Made by a program: the position numbers and the translations under genes. This document shows positions 49,738 through 59,843 of a stretch of DNA of 64,000 nt, piece after piece. This stretch comes from Oxytricha trifallax. Taxonomy: Eukaryota; Ciliophora; Spirotrichea; Sporadotrichida; Oxytrichidae. Under the pieces are notes generated by a model, which saw only the letters and a program-made list of their open reading frames with translations, was not told where the DNA came from and made no database searches. Numbering within the stretch: position 1 is the stretch's first letter; every line of letters begins with the position of its first letter. The stretch spans positions 1-64,000 of the forward strand of contig ARYC01000187.1 in assembly GCA_000711775.1 (NCBI GenBank). Direction: 5' to 3'.

Positions 49738-52272
49738 TTGATCACATTGAGGTCTCTGGCGACCCCGATCTTATAAAGCATGGCAGCTTATAAGAGTCAA
49801 GCCCTTTTATATTAATTTTAATTTATATCAACTGATCTGTTCAATCTCTCTCTGATTGTCACTTCAGTTTGATTTTTTAATTCAAACTAAGATTTTTATT
49901 GTTATCTGTGACCTTATCTACTCTAGGTAAACTCTCTCTCTGTAGAAGAATTGAGTTAAATCGTCTGGTTTCTTTCTAAGGTGTAGTCATAGTAGCTACT
50001 TTCCTCATAGACTGTGAGTCTAATATGTTCTCTTAATTCTTATTGTGTTTGATAGTAACTGAATAGGAGTGTGAATTAATTTTCCATACAGTCTTTGGTA
50101 TCGCAGACTGGGCACCATTTATTATCAACCTTTAAATTTTCCATATTTGATATCGAAGAATTCTTTTTGGCACTTATATTAAATAGTAAAGATTAAATTG
50201 TGGCATTCTTTATATAAGTCTAAAATAAACGTGTTTAATTTTTATTGGTTATTTACTATTAACATCTCTAGTATCTATGGGGTTTAGGGATTTAGGGGTC
50301 TCAGGGTTTTGTTAAAGAAATGTCGGCCTTGGTGCTGACTTAATTTATCTTTAGTTATTGGTATTTTTGATATTTTTATTTCTTCTGAGAATGGTGTAGG
50401 TTATTGCCTTCTTCTTGATTATCTTATAATTGTTTGTATGTTAGTGAATATTATTATAGTGTCTCATATAATTTCCCACTTGGGTGATTCCTGTATTGTC
50501 ACATGTGGATACACTTATATATTATTATAAGAATTTGGGTGATTCTCTTATTAGATTATTGTTATTAAATAGGGTCTGTCTATTAATATCATGACGTATT
50601 GGAGAAAGCAAGTGTTTTATCCTCAAAATTCATTAGTATTTAGATTCGCCTAATTTAGTAGGTATATTAGGTATAGTAGGGAGTACCTAGCGATTCTCGT
50701 TAGTTTTAAATAGTACATCTTAAGTGAAGATATAGAGGATTTTGGTAGGATTTTGAAGGTCTTATATCTGTGAGGTATTGAGTAGACGTTCTTACTAAGA
50801 TTAAATCATTATTGATTAAGTCTTTGTTAAGTAGAGAGTATCAACTGATGGTCTTCGGTCAGTTTTGCTCAAACTAGTTCAAGGAGACATTGTTTATATG
50901 AACATTGAGTGGACTTTTTGAATTTTTGGACTATCTTGATCTTCGCATTTGAGAATGAATTATAAGTAGGTTTAGCTATTTCTATGCTGCGATCTTTAGA
51001 GCTTAAGTTGAATGGGTCCATTTGCTGGAGAGGTATTTTCACAGCAGACTAGAAGAGGCGATAATGGGATCCCAACTGACTGTAAGAAATGTCAGCGTAA
51101 TATACTTTATGATATTGACCACTCTTTTAAGTATACGTTGTTATGGTCTCACTTAAAAGCTTATGAACAAAACAGTTCATCTAGTGGGGGTGCTTTTCGG
51201 ACTTTCACTTACCATGATGTATGAAAGGAAGAACGGTTTTCCTGGTCTACTACAGTCTTTTAGTCACTTTCTTTAACTTTATAATTAAAGAATTAGTTAA
51301 AAGAATAGGACTTAAATTCTTTTCCAGCAACATTGCTAAAAGCTGTAAATTTCTAAACTTTAACAGTGTCAATATGCACAATTCTGATTACTTTCTCGCT
51401 AAATTCATTGACAAGTATAAATTATTAGGGTATCATCCTATTAATATTAAATTAAAATAAGTAATATGAAGAAGCTCTATACACAATTAAAACCCTCTTA
51501 TGTAATTGTTTTGAATGCGTGAGTTTCTTTCGATAGTTTTTCTTTGAAGAATTCAACCAAAGCCCTCATATCCTACTTATTATTACTAGTTGCCAAACTA
51601 TTGCAAATTTCTTTCAGCCATTTATAAAACATTTCTGAGTCTTACACAGTTAGAGCATGAACAATTAACTCATCCCAAAGTACAGATAACTGGCTTGTTT
51701 ACATCTCAACAATTGAATTACTAATTACAAATTTTAAGAACTCTAATCTTTCAGAGATTTATTCAGAGTGTATAAACTTCTCACATAAGACAGTGTCGAA
51801 AATAGATTTCAAGTAGAAATTAGGGTCTTAATGACACTTTATTCTGTGTGCTGATCTTGCCTTGAAGATGTAATTTGTGAAGTTTTAGAAGAAGGTCTCC
51901 ATTAAATTGTATTACTACTCTAAGTGACTTATATAGTTGCTTCTACTTCTGTATTGCATTGGATAATTGTTAACTTGAATTTATGACTCTTCAATTTCAT
52001 CGCTAGATTTTTCTTAAGTTTAGGGTTATTTTTCATTAGACATAATATCCTCCAAGTCAATTAGATTGTTTTATCTGTTTTAGCTTAAGTTCATCTATTC
52101 TAATGGTTCTTAGAAATTCATGAGGATTTTCTTAAGCATTTTTAAAGAAAGTAGTCCTTCAATGTTCTGATAAAAAATCATGAAAAATAGTAATATACTT
52201 ACACTTGAGAGGTTTGAGATAATTCTTTGAACATAGGAATGCTTTTTCTCGTTGTCCCAGTTTTTAATGATG
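41281..52272 (-). CDS. USP9X/fat-facets-like ubiquitin hydrolase, remaining blocks (scrambled gene, part 2)
   Basis: Deubiquitinating cysteine protease. The strand begins NWDNEKKHSYVQRIISNLS (52261 down), then ISHLEQQYNLMETFFQNF and LSVLWDELIVHALTVQDSEM, the USP9X-type helical repeats, to about 51480. A 1.8-kb eliminated segment follows. From 49640: DGLEAIWKISVDANEQ and a ubiquitin-like region (about 49070). The USP domain has its Cys box IRNLGNICYMIAMLQQFF (Cys at 46055-46057), zinc-binding CQSC..CGAC (45480-45700) and His box GHYWSLINTKRGS (His about 45225), with NSYGKSAYMLVYER closing it. A long C-terminal helical region and acidic linkers end in a RanBP2-type finger (ECPDCTYQQDP..CEICDKRF) before TGA 41281-41283. 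Several short introns or IESs remain unresolved (about 42400-42640, 46680-46790, 47000-47460). The whole protein exceeds 3000 residues. Confidence 0.88.
49708..49738 (-). repeat. (ATT)n tract, retroposon tail
   Basis: About nine ATT units (read on the minus strand) directly follow the 3' part of the element at 49739-50144. Confidence 0.7.
49797..50144 (-). CDS. Small ORF with a CPVC..C motif, part of an ATT-tailed repeat
   Basis: 115 codons from ATG 50144 to TGA 49797-49799. The N-terminus has WCPVCDTKDC, a possible zinc-binding knuckle. The rest is Gln/Glu/Arg-rich. It is followed by a segment (TATAAAAGGGCTTGACTC..) and an (ATT)n tail, with the same layout as the repeat at 19620-19925. It may be the C-terminal end of a non-LTR retrotransposon ORF; no reverse-transcriptase motif is visible here. 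Confidence 0.45.
51012..51224 (+). pseudogene. BED-like zinc-finger ORF fragment
   Basis: 70 codons from ATG 51012 to TGA, containing TDCKKCQRNI then DHSFKYTLLWSHLKAYEQN, a C-x2-C..H..H arrangement as in BED fingers of hAT-type transposases and related proteins. A second frame (51221-51460) overlaps its stop and could be the frameshifted continuation. Together they suggest a decayed DNA-transposon gene inside the eliminated segment. Confidence 0.35.
52262..52272 (-). other. Pointer CATCATTAAAA, minus-strand copy
   Basis: It reads TTTTAATGATG on the plus strand and lies at the first codons of the minus-strand USP block, 45 bp from the ATG of the divergent gene at 52317. Confidence 0.8.
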
Positions 52273-52316
52273 ATCAAATATAGTATAAAATAAAATAAAT
52301 TATAAAAGAATCAAAA

Positions 52317-54336
52317 ATGAAAATAAATAGCAGTAAATTTTAGGATTCTTATAAGTCATAAGCATTGAAAGGGTTTTCGCCTTAAAATAATTAAACATCC
52401 CCAATTTTATCATAAACCAAGAGAAGAGTGCTAAATTTCTTTGAAGAAAATCCTTTGTTGCTCCAAGATGCACAGCAGTCGAATGTTTTGCTAAGATCTT
52501 TCAGTAATGAGAATACTAATTATCAAAGTTAAAATGTCTAAAAGTTTAATAAATAGCTAATTAACATGGATAATAATAAATTGAATAATGGGGGACATTC
52601 ATAGAATCCAAAAGATTCTGATCTCAGTTCAAATAAATCGCTAAAACAAGAAAAGGATACTGATAAGTTAATAAAGATTTTTCAGTAAAACAATCAAAGT
52701 GGATATCACTCTAGTTAAGTGTCCTTGTAAAATATGTAAAGTCCAATTGGATAAATAATATTCAAGATTAATCGTGAAAATATCAATGTTTAATAAAAAT
52801 TTATTACTTTAATTTTATGCACATCACAAACAGATCAATCACTTATATAGATTTCCTCAATCTACTAAACCATAATCTCCTGGCGCCTTCTAACTCCTGA
52901 CCCCAAAATCTTATCAAAGTTCACATAATGGATAAAATCTAGAATCTAAAAATTTGCAAAATATAAAGTCTAGAAATAATTTAGGAATTGAAGAGTAGAC
53001 ACTAGAAGGTCTAAGTTAATTGAATCTAGGTAGCAATAATGGGAACAGATCGCTTATATTCAGTTAATCAAAAGAAAGAAGCAATATGAGACTATAGTAT
53101 TAAAAACGCTGATGGATAGGTAGTGGAATCTTTGAAAAACCAGCTTAAAACTTCATGCTGTTGAGTGAATCAGCTGAACTTAAAAACAAAATTCTTTCAA
53201 AAATTGATCTTCAATAGTAGGATGAGAATGATTCTTAGCAATTAATGATTGGTAAAAAGTAAAATTCTACAAGAAATAGTAAACAAAAAGGAAAATTTAA
53301 TAGCTTCATTGTCGAAGGTGAAAGTAAAGCAATTTAACAAGAGACTAAAGCCATTTTAAAATAATAAGCACAAAATTAATGACTGATGAGAGAGCAACTG
53401 AAAAAACTTCTTGTCTTAAATGATTCAAGCATAGCTAAGAGTAATCGAAAAAATGCCAATAGTTCATCATTAATGAGTAACTCTCAACTAAACAACTACC
53501 TTGAGAAAACTAGTAAATAGAAAAGTAGATTACAGTCAAGAAGGTCTTCTCTGAATAGTTCAGGTGGCTTTAGAATATCGCAATGCACAACTCCTTATTC
53601 CAATCTAAGATAAGCACTAAAAATTGATGTTAATATAACTCAAAGAAAAAATTAAGTGATGCCGAAATAACCAAATAACCCTTTGATTTAAGTTACTAAA
53701 ATTCCATAGAATTTAATTAATAGCCCATAATCTTCCAATTTTACGCCTAAATCATAAATTGTACAGGAAAATACGTAAATATCTAAAGAGTTAAGAAATC
53801 TATATTTGCATTCATAGCAATTTATACCTCTTTATTTCCCAAAATTAAGATTGAAAAAATACAAGAATGGTGACCCAGATATTAATCTACCAGTAAACAA
53901 AAATAGAAACATAAAATTGTTCTAAAATTAGCCAAATAATTTAAATACAACTCTATCTCAATAAAAATAAAATACCACAATAGCTAGTAACAATAGTGAG
54001 GTTTAGTCATAAAATAATTAATCAAATGCATTTAATAGCCTAAATAGTAAATTTGTAAGAGATTTTGTTGAAAATAATCATTAATTTTTGAGAGTTAAAG
54101 CTTAAGGAATTCCATCGCCCAAAAAATAATTCAATGGTAATTTGCAGCAGGATGTTTCTGATATTAGTAAAAATATAAATGAATAAAAAATAGGGCAGAA
54201 TAAAAATTAACAAACAAGTCCAGTTAAGAAAGAGCTTTTGATTGATATGCGAAGATAGTCCTTTTAAAACGTTGAATCTTAACTTATCATTTTTTTAAAT
54301 ATTTTATTGGATTTAATATTATTTAATCATGAGTGA
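52317..54336 (+). CDS. Gln/Asn/Ser-rich hypothetical protein
   Basis: ATG 52317 (MKINSSKFQDSYKSQALKGF). One frame is open to about 52760, then an intron or IES lies near 52790-52860. After that a long open frame (about 52910-54290) is rich in N, Q, S and K, with little predicted structure and many TAA/TAG Gln codons. As read it ends at TGA 54334-54336, but the last 20 codons are AT-rich and may be non-coding. No domain is recognised. Low-complexity Q/N-rich proteins are common in ciliates. Confidence 0.55.
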
Positions 54337-55128
54337 AGAGGACATATCTCCTCATGAATCAAAATTACAAAATAACCTCCTCACTCCAAAAAATAAAGAA
54401 TTAAGCCCATTTGATATGGATTTCAAACCCCAAAACCCCTCCATCTCTCGTACTAATAATCTTGCAATTAATTAAAGTATATTGAGAAGATCAAAACAAA
54501 ACTCCTCATTTAACCGTAAGTCGATGCTATTTACTAAAAATTGCTAAGATTTAGCTGTACTCCAATTAAAATTAGAAATATAATAATTAAAGTAATAGTA
54601 GACTAAACTATAATACAGAGAATTAGGAATAAGCTAACTTTAAAATTTAGAATAGTTTATTTTTATAGACGGATTATATTTTATTCAACTAAAATACTTT
54701 TGTATAATGGATAAAATATTTGATAATTCTGATTTTTTAAAAAATCTATTACAGTAAAGAATGAATGTATTAATAAATAATTTATATAGGCTTTTAATTT
54801 ATTTGATAAAGTTATGATTTAAAAATTTTAAACTTTCTTAATGATTAAAGATTTTGATTTCAGAAAAATAATTGTAAAATTATTCAAAAATAAAATGGGA
54901 TAATCAATCTTTAAAAAAATATTTTTTTCACCCATTCGTGATTTCCTAACCCAAAACCCCATCAAAATTAAAAATACTCAAGAACAGCAATTTGATTCAC
55001 AAGACTAAATAAAAATAGATGTACGAATGCCATAATTTGAAGAAGGAATGACCATAGAATAGTATCCTAATCGTAGGATTGGCTTAAGATCAAAGCAACA
55101 GACTTAATATTTAAATGCTAACTAATGA
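54329..55128 (+). CDS. Gln-rich hypothetical protein
   Basis: ATG 54329 starts MSEEDISPHESKLQNNLLTP and runs to about 54650, where Gln-rich coiled coil ends. After an AT-rich interruption (about 54655-54890), coding resumes near 54910 and ends MTIEQYPNRRIGLRSKQQ..-TGA 55126-55128. Its ATG overlaps the stop of the preceding frame (ATGAGTGA), so the two could be one gene joined by an unrecognised intron or IES. No domain is recognised. Confidence 0.45.
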
Positions 55129-55976
55129 AATTAATCTGATTTAAATTTTATTTCATTAATACATTCATATAAGTGACATAGTGAAAGATCGATGAGATAA
55201 ATTAAGGATTATAAAAATATCTCAATATTTAAATATGATTGGATGACTATGGATATTACTCAATTGTAATTCATTTAATCAGTTAATTTGTAATATTATT
55301 TACTATTATTGCAATAATAAATATAATAATGATATATAAAATGACAAAGAGGAATGCTCCCTCCAAATCAACCAAATATCTCATATTTTAAAGATAAGGC
55401 GTGATAATGAAATGATGTTAAATTGTGATGATTATAATTATATTATACTTTATAAGAGTGAGAAACTGACTTGATTATCGTACAAATTACAGATGAATTG
55501 ATAAGATCTTATGGGTATAATTATATAATGATAATAATAATAATTATAATTTATTTTGAATGCCCCTCAATCTTGAAATAAACTCATACAATATAAAACT
55601 TTGTGGATCTTTAGTAGATTGAATAGGTATATGCACAATAAATAAATGAGAGGCTTTATCTCTCTTATACCTATTTCCATACTCTTAGTTACTTAACTCA
55701 GGTGATTACAGAGTATTTTTTGTTATCAATGAATCAGATCTATCAATCCACTTCTTCATACAGATGTTATTATTTATTATGGTACTCATTATCTAATTAA
55801 TTTGCATTTATAACAAATTTTACAAATTTTACAAATTTATAACGATTTAGTTAATCATTAATATTTTATTTTCTAAGTAATACTTATTCAAAATATTATT
55901 TTATTGCCCCCCTTATTTATACTTATTACCATTAATTACATATTCCTTATGATATTAATCATGGGCTTTTGATGTC
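55129..55976. other. AT-rich intergenic DNA
   Basis: No coding frame of convincing character. It lies between convergent genes ending at 55128 and 55977. Confidence 0.55.
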
Positions 55977-57195
55977 TCACTTCTTTCTCTTGTTTGCACC
56001 AGCATCACTGCCACTGGCTCCTCTCTTAGCTCCAACACCATCTTCCTCTTCGTCTTCATCATCTTCATCACCGTATTCATCATCGCCTTCTTCATCGTCG
56101 TAGTCCTCCTCATCATCGTATTCGGGGAAAACTTCTCCTCTGGCTAATGCTTCTTCTCTTAACTTCTTGAATGTCTCCTCATCAATTTCTTCCTCTCCGT
56201 CTTCTCCGTCGCCTTCTTCATCGTAATCTTCTTCATCCTCACTCAACACTTCGACACCTTCAGCATCGAGACCATCAAGAACCTATTTACAAAAGGGATA
56301 TTAAATATACTGCCGAGGGGTTATTTAATATTAAAAATTTGCAGGTAAGGTGCCACGAGGTATATCACATATCAAATTGAAATCTGGCAGCACCCTCAAT
56401 TGCAAAAATTCTATTTTCATATATAGTTACATACCGTTAGAGTTGGGAAGGTTCCGAAGACTGATTCTCTATAGCCGTCTTGAGATGTGACTGGGTTCTC
56501 AGTGAGATCCAAGTTCATCAAGTGCTTTAGATCTTTCTATAGGCATAGATTAGATAACTCATTATTAAATACTTACAAGAGAGCCAAGATCGCTTAAATC
56601 TTTGATGAGATTGCCGGCAAATTTAAGGGTTCTCAAATTCTCGTACTTAGTGAGGTTCTTTAACTCTGATCCTTGTAACTTGTTGTCATTTAACTCCAGC
56701 TATACATTATATTGTTAGACCATTATGCCATTTTATAAAATATGGCTAATAATTATTCCCTTTCCCCAAAATCTAAGAAATGCAATTAAAAAATCTTATA
56801 TAAAATTAAACTGCCATCAATGATTCCCTCATGGTTATAAGGGGTGTTAAATAGGAGAAACACTTACTCTGACAAGGTTGGGTGCATCAGGGAAGTTCTG
56901 AGTTGACTTTATTTATGTTTGATTCATAGAAAGGAGTTCGAGATTTGTGAATTCCTCTAAGAATGCTTTGTCTTCAGCAGAGAGATTATCGATTCTCAAC
57001 TCATCTAAGATCAAGTTGCTGAACTATACACAATTCAATTAAGACACTAATAAAGTTATGGTATTGCAAGTTTAATATTAATTCATACAGTAAATGGGTA
57101 TAGGGGTGAAAATATTTATAATTCCCCTATACCTCAGTTGGGTTGAGTTCTTCGTCTGCGTTAAGCATTTTTTGTACTTATTCTCTAAGCGACAT
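55977..57195 (-). CDS. ANP32-like acidic leucine-rich nuclear phosphoprotein
   Basis: ANP32 proteins are nuclear leucine-rich-repeat proteins with acidic tails that act in histone chaperoning and phosphatase inhibition. ATG 57195 gives MSLREQVQKMLNADEELNPT. Five or six exons encode LRRs (LRIDNLSAEDKAFLEEF; LELNDNKLQGSELKNL; TLKFAGNLIKDLSDLGSL; MNLDLTENPVTSQDGYRESV), then TVLDGLDAEGVE. The last exon (56280-55977) is a long Asp/Glu tail ending ANKRKK-stop, probably a nuclear-localisation motif. Introns are short GT..AG. The LRR cap and acidic tail match the family in order and length. No IES is evident. Confidence 0.93.
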
Positions 57196-57623
57196 TTTAA
57201 TACTTTTTATTGAGCGGAAAATTTAATTATATAATACGCAGTTAGTAATCCTTAAATAATCAAAAAAGTTAATAAAAGTCTCGATTCATCTATTAAAAAT
57301 TCTGTAAAATTTAAATAAAATATTGAGAATTGCTAAATTGGAACTTTAGCTACTAATTTAGAAAAAGAAGAGGAAAATGAAGGTAGACTAAGAATGATTA
57401 TAATTAAGTTTTTAAAGAACTAAGGAGCTGATTTAAATTGAGAAAAATAGATTATAACCATTTATGCACTTCTGAAATATAATCAACTAATCATAGCAGG
57501 TATATATGCGATTGGCTATAAGATTGAGTAAGTGCGATTGCATTTAACTCGGATCTAAACCATCTCCCTAGTCATTTCTAATAACTTCTCTCATCCTAAT
57601 ATAGTCTGCGTGCTTCATGCTGC
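57196..57623. other. Intergenic DNA between ANP32 and B56
   Basis: No gene is seen. It should contain the 5' leader of ANP32 and the 3' end of B56. Confidence 0.55.
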
Positions 57624-59487
57624 TCAGAGGTTGATGTACTTCTCCTTGTCGTAGATCTTTTGATACAACTCGTTGAAATCTCTGATCAAGTTAGACTGCT
57701 TGAATGGATCTAAAATAATGTTGTAACATGAGTAGGAATTGCTTACATTCTGGCTCAGTGTATCCGTTATCACCTTGCTTAAGTTTGTTGTTAAGTCTCT
57801 CCCATTTCTTGTCGAAATTCTTTCTATCATCATCGTCTTGCTTGACAGCGAATTGCTTCTTTTGGTTGGCGTTCATTCTGAGAGCTTCTTCGAAGGCGAA
57901 GGGGTCAATCTCCTTGAGGATAGTCTTAAGGGCAATCAAACTTTCTTGTAAAATCCTATTTAAATAAAGTAAATTAACTGATGAAAATAGCAAACCATTT
58001 CTGTCAAAAATGTTTGAAATGCCAAAACTTACTTATGCCAGTGGTTATCAGCTAGGTCAACAATGACTGGTACTAACATAGGGAAGGTCTTATCCTTGTA
58101 GGTTTTGAGAATGTTAAGGAAGTAGTCATTCTCAAAGAAGCACATAGCTCTATCAGCAACTTGCAAATGAATTCCACCGATGCATCTAACAATACGTTTG
58201 AATAGCTTTGGAATCAAATGCTCAACTTTGTCGACTTCGCATACTTCTAGTACTTCTTGTAATTCTGTCAAGAAAAGGGTTTCCTTGATGCAGTTGGCGA
58301 AGGGCCAGTATTTCAAGAGACCTTCCAATAGTGGAATAGCGAGGGTTCTGTCCTTGGTAAGGAAAAGCATAGAGCATCTCAATAGCTGCTCATAGAACTG
58401 TGAGCAGGTTTGTACTTTATGGAGTGGAATGATCACGTTCTTGAAGAAAATAACATGCTCATCTCTGAGTGGCACTGCAAAACCTGAAATGATTGAAGCG
58501 AGAATATCAAGAAGCTCGGCAGCTCCGTTGAACTTGTGGGTCTCATGAATCAAAGAGTAGAAGCACTCGTTGATTGCCTTTCTGATCATTTTTCTTCTTG
58601 GGACCAACTAATAGAAATGCAGTTTAGATGATATTCAAATTTCGTCTTAGATAATAAGGATATTAAATTAATCAATTGATTCTAGATTTTTGTCAGAAAT
58701 TATGAGATAGATGCAATCAATCATTGTATTTATTTAAATATTTTGAATAAATAAATAATAATTTATTGAATGGGTTTTAAGAGACTTACCTTGGCATATA
58801 ATTTATGAAGAATATTCTTGAGATAGTCTCTTTCAACTGATTCTTCTGAATCAAAGAGTTCTAAGAATTCTTACACGAATTATGGTGTCACATAAACTTT
58901 CAATGATTTGACATCGACAGCTTCATTCTATAAAATATTTTTTAATTAATTTTACTGAATAATTCTCTATTAAATGAACTTTTTTTAATTACATTTGGAT
59001 TGATGACGAGTTGAAGGAAAAATTCGTAGATGCCTTGGAGATGTGGCCATGCTGGATCGACCTCCTCCTCTTGGTCCATACCAGTTTCTGAGAAAGCAAG
59101 GTTTTTCTTGTTGACGTTAGGAAGTGGTCTGAAAATGTTCTTTTCGATCATTTACATAACTTCATCCAAGTTAGGAATAATCAAAGTGGCAACATTTTTC
59201 TAATCGCCAAGCATTTGTTGCAGCTCATTGATAGCGTTTAATCTCTCAGTCTAAAATTAAAATAGGTTAATTTTTTCAGGGCTTAAATTTTCTAAATCGA
59301 TATAACTTATTGCTCAAATATAAGCCAAATATTAAAAGACATAGACGAGGTTATAAATATCTATATAAAGTTAATTTGACAATACTTTTCCTCTGACATC
59401 CTTTGTCTCATCCTTATAATCGTAATGCTTCATGCAAATTTGCAACTTCTTGACAAATGCCTCCTTGGAGTTTCTGTCTACAAACAT
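57624..59487 (-). CDS. PP2A regulatory subunit B56 (B' family)
   Basis: It targets the PP2A catalytic dimer to substrates. ATG 59487 gives MFVDRNSKEAFVKKLQICMK. Later exons carry the B56 HEAT-like core: IFRPLPNVN, DPAWPHLQGIYEFFLQLV, LKVYVTPQFVQEFLELFDSE, ERDYLKNILHKLYAK, RKMIRKAINECFYSLIHETH, GAAELLDILASIISGFAVPL, LLEGLLKYWPFANCIKETLF, VADRAMCFFENDYFLNIL and DLADNHWHK. It ends DKEKYINL-stop at 57624-57626. Short introns interrupt it (for example 58608-58790 and 59250-59390). The N-terminus is short relative to animal isoforms, so a further upstream exon is possible. Confidence 0.95.
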
Positions 59488-59843
59488 ATTTTAATTAACC
59501 AATTATATTTTTATGAGGCCCCCACTCTCTTGGGAGGATAGTAATTGATGCTTACTGGCAGTAGTTGGGTTCCTCTGGCCTGTTGCAGTGGTTCCTGTGG
59601 TGTTTTTAACTGGAGCTTTGGTGGGCACTGGTTATTTTTGTTTAGTACCTTTCATTAATAATTTTGAAAATTATAAGATCTTAACTCACCTTCTAATTAT
59701 TATTAATTATTATTCCTTCCTCTTTTTCTATTTCTTACAGAATCAAATTTATGAAACACTCATTGACTAATTCTAAGAATTCTAAATAATGCCAAGGCAA
59801 AATACACTTTAAAAATTCAAAAATTAATCTTAAAACATCTGAA
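59488..59843. other. Intergenic DNA with a GC-richer patch
   Basis: 59515-59640 is clearly richer in G and C (gaggcccccactctcttggg, then a run of tgg/ctg words) than its surroundings, with no good coding frame. It may be a fragment of a mobile element. The rest is AT-rich. Confidence 0.4.

Larger units (their letters stand above)
49661..51466 (-). other. 1.8-kb eliminated segment, pointer TATTACTTATT, carrying transposon-like DNA
   Basis: TATTACTTATT (minus strand) lies at 51456-51466 and 49650-49660. Between them the USP coding sequence is absent. After deletion of one copy and the interval, the junction reads GTATAGAGC..CTTATTATAAATAG, a complete 37-bp GT..AG intron joining GFNC to IADDDDPDF in phase. 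The segment holds an (AAT)n tract, a minus ORF with a Cys motif and a plus ORF with a BED-like finger. Confidence 0.75.

Noticed and set aside
49708..49738. (AAT)n microsatellite as a stand-alone simple repeat
   Set aside because: Its position at the 3' end of a repeated sequence, as at 19606, makes a retroposon tail more likely.
50275..50315. GGGGTTTAGGG..GGGGTCTCAGGGTTTT, G-rich telomere-like sequence
   Set aside because: It is imperfect, with no matching inverted end nearby, so it is not called as an element terminus.
54425..54440. AAACCCCAAAACCCCT, a telomere-like run
   Set aside because: It lies in an open frame and reads KPQNPS. There is no inverted partner at suitable spacing and no break in the coding frame.
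54948..54960. AACCCAAAACCCC, a second telomere-like run
   Set aside because: It also lies in an open frame (TQNP) and is in the same orientation as the run at 54425, so it is not the other end of an inverted element.
57728..57967. Plus-strand Ser/Leu-rich frames opposite the B56 gene
   Set aside because: They are antisense to B56 exons with clear family motifs, so they are shadows.
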